Below are positions 57,093 through 64,000 of a stretch of 64,000 nucleotides of DNA, piece by piece. The position numbers and the translations under genes are program-made. Position 1 is the stretch's first letter, and each line of letters begins with the position of its first letter. Below the pieces are notes generated by a model, which was not told where the DNA came from, ran no database searches, and was given only the letters and a program-made list of their open reading frames with translations. Source of the stretch: Streptomyces formicae (lineage in GTDB: Bacteria > Actinomycetota > Actinomycetes > Streptomycetales > Streptomycetaceae); assembly GCF_022647665.1 (NCBI RefSeq), contig NZ_CP071872.1, forward strand, positions 1,674,001 to 1,738,000, given 5' to 3'.

Positions 57093-58973
57093 ATGACCGA
57101 GCAGGCCACCGGGGCCCACCATCCGCAGCCGCGGGCCCGCACCGGCGGACAGCCCTCCGCCACCCCTGAGCACGTCACGGGCGCGCAGTCCCTCATCCGC
57201 TCTCTCGAGGAAGTCGGGGCCGACACGGTGTTCGGCATCCCCGGCGGCGCCATCCTCCCCGCGTACGACCCGCTGATGGACTCCACCCGGGTCCGCCACA
57301 TCCTGGTCCGTCACGAGCAGGGAGCCGGCCACGCCGCCACCGGCTACGCGCAGGCCACCGGCAAGGTGGGCGTGTGCATGGCGACCTCCGGCCCCGGCGC
57401 CACCAACCTGGTCACCCCGATCGCCGACGCCCACATGGACTCCGTCCCGCTGGTCGCGATCACCGGCCAGGTCGCCAGCAGGGCCATCGGTACGGACGCC
57501 TTCCAGGAGGCGGACATCTGCGGCATCACGATGCCGATCACCAAGCACAACTTCCTGGTCACCAAGGCCGAGGACATCCCGCGGACGATCGCCGAGGCGT
57601 TCCACATCGCCTCCACCGGCCGCCCCGGACCGGTCCTCGTCGACATCGCCAAGGACGCCCTCCAGGCGCAGACCGTCTTCAGCTGGCCGCCGCAGACCGA
57701 CCTCCCCGGCTACCGGCCGGTCACCAAGCCGCACTCCAAGCAGATCCGCGAGGCCGCGAAGCTGATCACGCAGGCCAAGCGCCCCGTGCTGTACGTCGGC
57801 GGCGGTGTCCTCAAGGCCCGCGCCACCGCCGAGCTGAAGGTCCTCGCGGAGCTCACCAACGCCCCCGTCACCACCACCCTGATGGCGCTGGGCGCGTTCC
57901 CCGACAGCCACCCGCTGCACGTGGGAATGCCGGGCATGCACGGTGCGGTCACCGCCGTCACCGCGCTGCAGAAGGCCGACCTGATCGTCGCCCTCGGCGC
58001 CCGCTTCGACGACCGCGTCACCGGAAAGCTGGACAGCTTCGCCCCGTACGCCAAGATCGTCCACGCCGACATCGACCCGGCCGAGATCGGCAAGAACCGC
58101 GCCGCGGACGTCCCGATCGTCGGTGACGCCCGCGAGGTCATCGCCGATCTGGTCCAGGCCGTCCAGGCCGAGCACAGCGAGGGCAACACCGGCGACTACA
58201 GCGCCTGGTGGCAGGATCTCAACCGCTGGCGCGAGACCTACCCGCTCGGCTACGACCTGCCGGAAGACGGCAGCCTCTCGCCGCAGCAGGTCATCCAGCG
58301 CATCGGCCAGCTCGCCCCCGAGGGCACCGTCTACGCGGCCGGCGTCGGCCAGCACCAGATGTGGGCCGCCCACTTCATCGACTACGAGAAGCCGGCCACC
58401 TGGCTGAACTCCGGCGGCGCCGGGACCATGGGCTACGCCGTCCCGGCCGCGATGGGCGCCAAGGCCGGCATGCCGGACCGTACGGTCTGGGCGATCGACG
58501 GTGACGGCTGCTTCCAGATGACCAACCAGGAACTGGTCACCTGCGCGCTCAACGACATCCCCATCAAGGTCGCGATCATCAACAACGGCGCGCTCGGCAT
58601 GGTCCGCCAGTGGCAGACGCTCTTCTACAACGAGCGCTACTCCAGCACCGTGCTGCACGCCGACGAGACCGGCCACCACACGACCGGCTCCCAGGTCGGC
58701 GCGAGCCAGGCGCCCCGCAAGGGCACCCGCGTCCCGGACTTCGTGAAGCTGTCCGAGGCCATGGGCTGTGTCGCCCTGCGCTGTGAGGACCCCGCCGACC
58801 TGGACAAGGTCATCGCCGAGGCCAACGCGATCAACGACCGCCCGGTCGTGGTCGACTTCATCGTCCACGAGGACGCCATGGTGTGGCCGATGGTCGCCGC
58901 CGGCACCTCCAACGACGAGGTCATGGCCGCCCGCGGGGTCCGCCCCGACTTCGGCGACAACGAAGACGACTGA
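57093..58973 (+). CDS. ilvB: Acetolactate synthase large subunit
   Basis: A 626-residue thiamine diphosphate enzyme. The activating Glu is in [23 protein letters not shown] at the start, and the ThDP-Mg motif [19 protein letters not shown] is complete. It makes acetolactate or acetohydroxybutyrate, the first step to valine, leucine and isoleucine. ATG 57093 has GAGAAGAG at a good distance; an in-frame ATG 57087 would add two residues. It is followed by ilvN 44 bp downstream. Expression is under the attenuator. Confidence 0.96.
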   Translation: MTEQATGAHHPQPRARTGGQPSATPEHVTGAQSLIRSLEEVGADTVFGIPGGAILPAYDPLMDSTRVRHILVRHEQGAGHAATGYAQATGKVGVCMATSGPGATNLVTPIADAHMDSVPLVAITGQVASRAIGTDAFQEADICGITMPITKHNFLVTKAEDIPRTIAEAFHIASTGRPGPVLVDIAKDALQAQTVFSWPPQTDLPGYRPVTKPHSKQIREAAKLITQAKRPVLYVGGGVLKARATAELKVLAELTNAPVTTTLMALGAFPDSHPLHVGMPGMHGAVTAVTALQKADLIVALGARFDDRVTGKLDSFAPYAKIVHADIDPAEIGKNRAADVPIVGDAREVIADLVQAVQAEHSEGNTGDYSAWWQDLNRWRETYPLGYDLPEDGSLSPQQVIQRIGQLAPEGTVYAAGVGQHQMWAAHFIDYEKPATWLNSGGAGTMGYAVPAAMGAKAGMPDRTVWAIDGDGCFQMTNQELVTCALNDIPIKVAIINNGALGMVRQWQTLFYNERYSSTVLHADETGHHTTGSQVGASQAPRKGTRVPDFVKLSEAMGCVALRCEDPADLDKVIAEANAINDRPVVVDFIVHEDAMVWPMVAAGTSNDEVMAARGVRPDFGDNEDD

Positions 58974-59017
58974 GCAGGCAGCGAGAGTCCGAGAGAGTAG
59001 AGAGAGACACCACGACC

Positions 59018-59542
59018 ATGTCCAAGCACACGCTCTCCGTCCTGGTGGAGAACACCCCGGGCATCCTCGCCAGGATCGCCGCCCTGTTCTCCCGTCGCGG
59101 CTTCAACATCGACTCGCTCGCCGTCGGCGTCACCGAGCACCCCGACATCTCCCGCATCACCATCGTGGTCAATGTCGAGGACCTGCCGCTGGAGCAGGTG
59201 ACCAAGCAGCTCAACAAGCTGGTCAACGTCCTGAAGATCGTCGAACTCGAGCCCAGCGCCGCGATCCAGCGCGAGCTCGTCCTGGTGAAGGTCCGCGCCG
59301 ACAACGAGACGCGCTCCCAGATCGTCGAGATCGTCCAGCTCTTCCGCGCCAAGACCGTGGACGTCTCACCCGAGGCCGTCACCATCGAAGCCACCGGTTC
59401 GAGTGACAAGCTGGACGCCATGCTGAAGATGCTGGAGCAGTTCGGCGTCAAGGAGCTCGTCCAGTCCGGCACGATCGCCATAGGGCGCGGTGCTCGGTCC
59501 ATCACGGACCGCAGCCTGCGAGCCCTCGACCGCAGCGCGTAA
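59018..59542 (+). CDS. ilvN: Acetolactate synthase regulatory subunit
   Basis: A 174-residue subunit that makes the synthase sensitive to valine feedback. The ACT domain LSVLVENTPGILARIAALFS with the GFNIDSLAVG valine-site region is at the N-terminus, and the second domain ends in GVKELVQSGTIAIGRG. Start ATG 59018 has GAGAGAGACACC upstream. In operon with ilvB and ilvC. Confidence 0.97.
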   Translation: MSKHTLSVLVENTPGILARIAALFSRRGFNIDSLAVGVTEHPDISRITIVVNVEDLPLEQVTKQLNKLVNVLKIVELEPSAAIQRELVLVKVRADNETRSQIVEIVQLFRAKTVDVSPEAVTIEATGSSDKLDAMLKMLEQFGVKELVQSGTIAIGRGARSITDRSLRALDRSA

Positions 59543-60649
<1,107 letters not shown>

Positions 60650-60657
60650 GCCTCGGC

Positions 60658-60685
60658 GCGGCGGGTCCCTCCGGGGGCCCGCCGC
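60658..60685 (+). terminator. Terminator after ilvC
   Basis: GCGGCGGG pairs with CCCGCCGC and continues with three or four wobble/GC pairs; 4-base loop. Confidence 0.8.
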
Positions 60686-60712
60686 TCGTCGTCGTAAGGC
60701 CGTCGTACCGCC

Positions 60713-60787
60713 GTCCAACGGGCGTCGGACGGCCGTTGGACGGTCCCTGAACCGTCCTTGGACGGCGGTTGGACAACTGGTCCAACC
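60713..60787. promoter_or_regulatory. Array of TTGGAC/GTCCAA half-sites upstream of serA
   Basis: GTCCAAC (60713), GTTGGAC (60735), TTGGAC (60758), GTTGGAC (60768) and GTCCAAC (60780); the last two form GGTTGGAC-5-GTCCAACC. Five copies in 75 bp, mixed orientation, is beyond coincidence and suggests repressor or activator binding. Confidence 0.6.
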
Positions 60788-60961
60788 ACGGACGGGTGAT
60801 CCTTCCGTCAAGGCGGAAAACCAGCCCTCCAACACCACTACAGTGGTCAACACATACGCGTCAGGTCAGGCCCACAGCGTCGTGCGTCTTCCACGCGGCT
60901 AGCCCCTCCACCGCATGCGGCCGTCGGGACGGCCGTCCGCATTGGACCAGTGAGGACTCAC

Positions 60962-62563
60962 GTGAGCACTGCGACCCGTAAACCCGTTGTACTCATTGCC
61001 GAAGAGCTGTCGCCCGCGACGGTGGACGCGCTCGGTCCGGACTTCGAGATCCGGCACTGCGACGGCGGGGACCGCGCCCAGCTGATCCCCGCGATCGCGG
61101 ACGTGGACGCGATCCTCATCCGCTCCGCCACCAAGGTCGACGCCGAGGCGGTCGCGGCCGCGAGCCGGCTCAAGGTCGTCGCCCGCGCGGGCGTCGGTCT
61201 GGACAACGTGGACGTCGCCGCCGCCACCAAGGCGGGCGTGATGGTCGTCAACGCCCCGACGTCCAACATCGTGACCGCCGCCGAGCTCGCCTGCGGCCTC
61301 CTGGTCGCCACCGCGCGGAACATCCCGCAGGCCAACGCCGCGCTGAAGAACGGCGAGTGGAAGCGCTCGAAGTACACGGGCGTGGAGCTCAGCGAGAAGA
61401 CCCTCGGCGTCGTCGGCCTCGGCCGGATCGGCGTCCTGGTCGCCCAGCGGATGTCCGCCTTCGGTATGAAGATCGTCGCGTACGACCCGTACGTACAGCC
61501 CGCGCGCGCCGCGCAGATGGGCGTCAAGCTGCTCACGCTGGACGAGCTCCTCGCGGTCTCGGACTTCATCACCGTCCACCTCCCCAAGACCCCCGAGACG
61601 CTCGGTCTCATCGGCGACGAGGCGCTGCACAAGGTCAAGCCGTCCGTCCGCATCGTCAACGCGGCGCGCGGCGGCATCGTCGACGAGGAGGCGCTGGCCT
61701 CCGCCCTCAAGGAGGGCCGGGTCGCGGGCGCGGGCCTCGACGTGTACGCCAAGGAGCCGTGCACCGACTCCCCGCTCTTCCAGTTCGACCAGGTCGTCAG
61801 CACCCCGCACCTCGGCGCCTCCACGGACGAGGCCCAGGAGAAGGCCGGTGTCTCCGTCGCCAGGTCGGTGCGCCTCGCGCTCGCCGGTGAGCTGGTGCCG
61901 GACGCGGTCAACGTCCAGGGCGGGGTCATCGCCGAGGACGTCCGCCCGGGCCTGCCACTCGCCGAGAAGCTGGGCCGGATCTTCACCGCGCTGGCGGGCG
62001 AGGTCGCGATCCGGCTCGACGTCGAGGTGTACGGCGAGATCACCCAGCACGATGTGAAGGTGCTCGAACTCTCCGCGCTGAAGGGCGTGTTCGAGGACGT
62101 GGTCGACGAGACCGTGTCGTACGTCAACGCGCCGCTGTTCGCGCAGGAGCGGGGCGTCGAGGTCCGCCTCACCACCAGCTCGGAATCCCCGGACCACCGC
62201 AATGTGGTGACCGTGCGCGGCACCCTCGCGAACGGCGAGGAGGTCGCCGTCTCCGGCACGCTGGCCGGCCCCAAGCACCTGCAGAAGATCGTCGCCGTCG
62301 GTGACTACGACGTGGACCTGGCGCTCGCCGACCACATGGTCGTGCTGCGCTACGAGGACCGTCCGGGTGTCGTCGGCACCGTCGGCCGGATCCTCGGCGA
62401 GGCGGGGCTCAACATCGCCGGCATGCAGGTCTCGCGCCAGGAGGAGGGCGGCGAGGCGGTGGTCGTCCTGACCGTCGACGACACCGTTCCGCAGTCCGTG
62501 CTGAGTGAGATCGCCGCGGAGATCGGCGCGACGTCGGCCCGCTCGGTGAACCTGACCGACTGA
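60962..62563 (+). CDS. serA: D-3-phosphoglycerate dehydrogenase
   Basis: A 533-residue long-form enzyme. VGLGRIGVLVAQRM (NAD motif), VNAARGGIVDE (Arg), DVYAKEPC (Glu) and VVSTPHLGAST (His) are in order; an ASB domain and a C-terminal ACT domain VLRYEDRPGVVGTVGRI follow, so serine feedback is likely. It begins serine synthesis from 3-phosphoglycerate. GTG 60962 with GAGGACT upstream; an in-frame GTG at 60950 would add four residues. Not joined to ilvC by a short gap, so separately regulated. Confidence 0.96.
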   Translation: MSTATRKPVVLIAEELSPATVDALGPDFEIRHCDGGDRAQLIPAIADVDAILIRSATKVDAEAVAAASRLKVVARAGVGLDNVDVAAATKAGVMVVNAPTSNIVTAAELACGLLVATARNIPQANAALKNGEWKRSKYTGVELSEKTLGVVGLGRIGVLVAQRMSAFGMKIVAYDPYVQPARAAQMGVKLLTLDELLAVSDFITVHLPKTPETLGLIGDEALHKVKPSVRIVNAARGGIVDEEALASALKEGRVAGAGLDVYAKEPCTDSPLFQFDQVVSTPHLGASTDEAQEKAGVSVARSVRLALAGELVPDAVNVQGGVIAEDVRPGLPLAEKLGRIFTALAGEVAIRLDVEVYGEITQHDVKVLELSALKGVFEDVVDETVSYVNAPLFAQERGVEVRLTTSSESPDHRNVVTVRGTLANGEEVAVSGTLAGPKHLQKIVAVGDYDVDLALADHMVVLRYEDRPGVVGTVGRILGEAGLNIAGMQVSRQEEGGEAVVVLTVDDTVPQSVLSEIAAEIGATSARSVNLTD

Positions 62564-62592
62564 TTCCGGGCGGCGTTCGCCCGCTCGGCGCG

Positions 62593-62638
62593 CCCCCGCT
62601 CTTGGACACCGTCCCGCACGGGTGTCCGAGGGCGGGGG
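62593..62638. terminator. Bidirectional terminator between serA and the PucR-type gene
   Basis: CCCCCGCTCTTGGACACC and GGTGTCCGAGGGCGGGGG form an 18-pair stem with G-T wobbles and a 10-base loop. Confidence 0.85.
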
Positions 62639-62702
62639 TGCCGTGTTTTCCGGGCCAAGGGCACCCGCGGCCGAAACGCGGTCCGGAACCGAAAGACACT
62701 CC

Positions 62703-63884
62703 CTAGAGCCGGGCGGCCTTGAGGGCCATGTGGAGCAGCAGCCGGTCCTCGCCCTCGTCCAGATCGAGTCCGGTCAGCTGTTCGACACGTGAGAGCCGGT
62801 AGTAGAGCGTCTGGCGGTGGATGCCGAGGGCCGACGCCGCACGGCCGGCCTGGCCGGCGCAGTCGAGGAACACCTCGGCCGTGCGGGCGAGTTCGGTGTG
62901 CGCCGGGGTCAGCAGGGGCCCGGCCGCAGGGTCGGGGGACGGGGCCGGCGGCAGTGCGGTGAGCAGGCGGTACGGGCCGATCGAGGACCAGTCGGCGACC
63001 GGGCCGAGCCGCGGCTGGGCGAGGGCGGCGCGGGCGGCGGAGCTGGCCTCGTGCCAGGAGGCGTTGAGCTCGCCGATGCCGCGGCGGGGGAGCGCGATGC
63101 CCGCGACGGCCCCCCGGCCGGAGGCGGCGCCCAAGCGGGTCGCGGCGGCGACGGCGGGCGTGAGCGCGTCGGCGGCCCGCAGCCGGACCAGTACGGCGAG
63201 CGCCTGCCCCCCGGCTGCGGGGGAGCCGTCCACGTGGGTTCCCCTGCCCGCGGAGCCCGGCCAGGGCATGGTGCACAGCGCCGATGCCCCCAGCACCGTA
63301 CGTACCGAGGGCGCGTCACCCGACGGCCACGGCGCCACGCACATCACCGCGTGGAGGCCATCGCCGGTCGGTCCCAGCGCCGAGAGGAGGGCGGTGACGG
63401 CCATGTCGTACTGCGGGCCCCGCTCGGCCGTGAGCACTGCGCGGAACTCCCGCGAGAGGTCGGACCCCGCCCGCTCCTCGTCCGCGAGCAGCCCGCCGAT
63501 CCGCTCGGTCACCTCCATGGCCGCGGCCAGCTTGGCGTGGGTGGGGCCCGGGTCGGCGTCGAGGAGCCAGACGTATCCGAGGACGATCCCGCGGTGGCGG
63601 ACCGGCAGGCAGATCCGGTCGCGGAAGACCCCGGCCTCCGGGGCCGCCGGGATCCGTACGGGACCGGTCGCGCGGGCGATGCCGAAGCCCTCGAACCAGG
63701 CGCGTACCGCCGGGGTGGACTTCCTGGTCAGGATCGAGCGGGTGCGGACCGGGTCCATCGCCGTGTCGTCGTCGCTGTCGTGTGCACCGAAGGCGATCAG
63801 TCCGAAGTCCCGGTTCTCCAGGGTCGCGGGGGCGTCCAGCAGCCCGGAGATCTCGTCCACCAGTTCCTGGTAATCGCCCTTCAT
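62703..63884 (-). CDS. PucR/CdaR-family transcriptional regulator
   Basis: A 393-residue regulator ending in a PucR-type helix-turn-helix, [27 protein letters not shown]. The N-terminal two-thirds is a ligand-sensing region with GAF/purine-catabolism-like strands ([16 protein letters not shown]) but no recognisable pocket. ATG 63884 is preferred; longer frames upstream are shadows. A perfect palindrome sits 24 bp upstream, probably its own operator. In Streptomyces such genes often neighbour proline-degradation genes; those would lie past the window. Ligand and target are inference. Confidence 0.85.
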   Translation of the reverse strand: MKGDYQELVDEISGLLDAPATLENRDFGLIAFGAHDSDDDTAMDPVRTRSILTRKSTPAVRAWFEGFGIARATGPVRIPAAPEAGVFRDRICLPVRHRGIVLGYVWLLDADPGPTHAKLAAAMEVTERIGGLLADEERAGSDLSREFRAVLTAERGPQYDMAVTALLSALGPTGDGLHAVMCVAPWPSGDAPSVRTVLGASALCTMPWPGSAGRGTHVDGSPAAGGQALAVLVRLRAADALTPAVAAATRLGAASGRGAVAGIALPRRGIGELNASWHEASSAARAALAQPRLGPVADWSSIGPYRLLTALPPAPSPDPAAGPLLTPAHTELARTAEVFLDCAGQAGRAASALGIHRQTLYYRLSRVEQLTGLDLDEGEDRLLLHMALKAARL

Positions 63885-63907
63885 CCGGACATTCTCGCAC
63901 CGTTCAG

Positions 63908-63939
63908 GCGCCTCTTCAGACAAATGTCTGAAGAGGCGC
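63908..63939. promoter_or_regulatory. Perfect 15-bp palindrome, operator of the PucR-type gene
   Basis: GCGCCTCTTCAGACA, two A bases, TGTCTGAAGAGGCGC: all 15 pairs match. It lies 24 bp upstream of the regulator start and near the window edge, where divergent genes may begin. Confidence 0.8.
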
Positions 63940-64000
63940 GCCCGGATGCGTGACAGCTGTCGATGGCCCAGCATCGGAGCGATATTTAGGTTTCACGGTG

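Larger units (their letters stand above)
60650..60961 (+). other. Intergenic region between ilvC and serA
   Basis: 312 bp. It contains the ilvC terminator (60658-60685), an array of TTGGAC / GTCCAA half-sites (60713-60787) and an ACCACT-AC-AGTGGT inverted repeat (60834-60847), which also contains TACAGT, a possible -10. The serA ribosome site is GAGGAC about 6 bases before the start. Confidence 0.6.

Overview
The window is a roughly 72 percent GC chromosomal segment with strong third-position GC bias, GTG and TTG starts, lipobox and twin-arginine leaders, and the gatCAB / ilvBNC-serA / gcvT-gcvH-glyA-sdaA neighbourhoods typical of Streptomyces. From memory the order resembles the SCO5466-SCO5521 part of the S. 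coelicolor core chromosome. There is no prophage, insertion sequence, CRISPR array, tRNA or rRNA, and no secondary-metabolite cluster. I found no wholly new multi-gene system. The unusual material is regulatory RNA, palindromes, small repeat elements, a few uncharacterised small genes and some degenerate enzymes.

Layout. 0-7 kb: two tandem L,D-transpeptidase lipoproteins, an enoyl-CoA hydratase, an RsbW-like ATPase behind a long perfect hairpin, a beta-propeller lipoprotein, a GNAT and an EF-hand protein. 7-14.3 kb: a serine/glycine block on the minus strand (gcvT, gcvH, glyA, sdaA) behind a tandem glycine riboswitch, then a P-loop kinase-like gene and two SseB-like ('enhanced serine sensitivity') genes. 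14.6-21 kb: an oligopeptide ABC transporter operon in the order C-A-B-D-F, with a 36-bp palindrome after the binding-protein gene. 21-31.5 kb: a TRIC-like channel, a thioesterase, a cysteine desulfurase and mnmA (tRNA 2-thiolation pair), an amidase, an alpha/beta hydrolase, an SDR, a MetE-like protein and ligA. 31.5-57 kb: two c-di-GMP proteins (an RmdB-like GGDEF-EAL protein with both motifs intact and a CdgE-like protein with a ruined EAL domain) bracket gatC-gatA-(79-aa membrane protein)-gatB, two Tat-exported phospholipase C paralogues, an endonuclease/phosphatase-like secreted protein, an MMPL transporter, a frameshifted and truncated AAA/LuxR-type regulator, a PQQ-type sugar dehydrogenase lipoprotein, an aldo/keto reductase and a 2-hydroxyacid dehydrogenase. 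57-62.6 kb: ilvB-ilvN-ilvC, preceded by a 13-codon leader peptide and a U-tract attenuator, then serA. 62.7-64 kb: a PucR-family regulator beside a perfect 15-bp palindrome.

How it fits together. Central amino-acid metabolism frames the window. Glycine is sensed by RNA and funnelled through GcvT/GcvH/GlyA/SdaA towards serine and pyruvate, SerA feeds serine synthesis, and branched-chain synthesis is controlled by leader-peptide attenuation. tRNA quality genes (mnmA with a sulfur donor, gatCAB) and ligA are housekeeping. Secreted lipases, peptidoglycan enzymes and peptide uptake form the envelope and nutrient-scavenging part.
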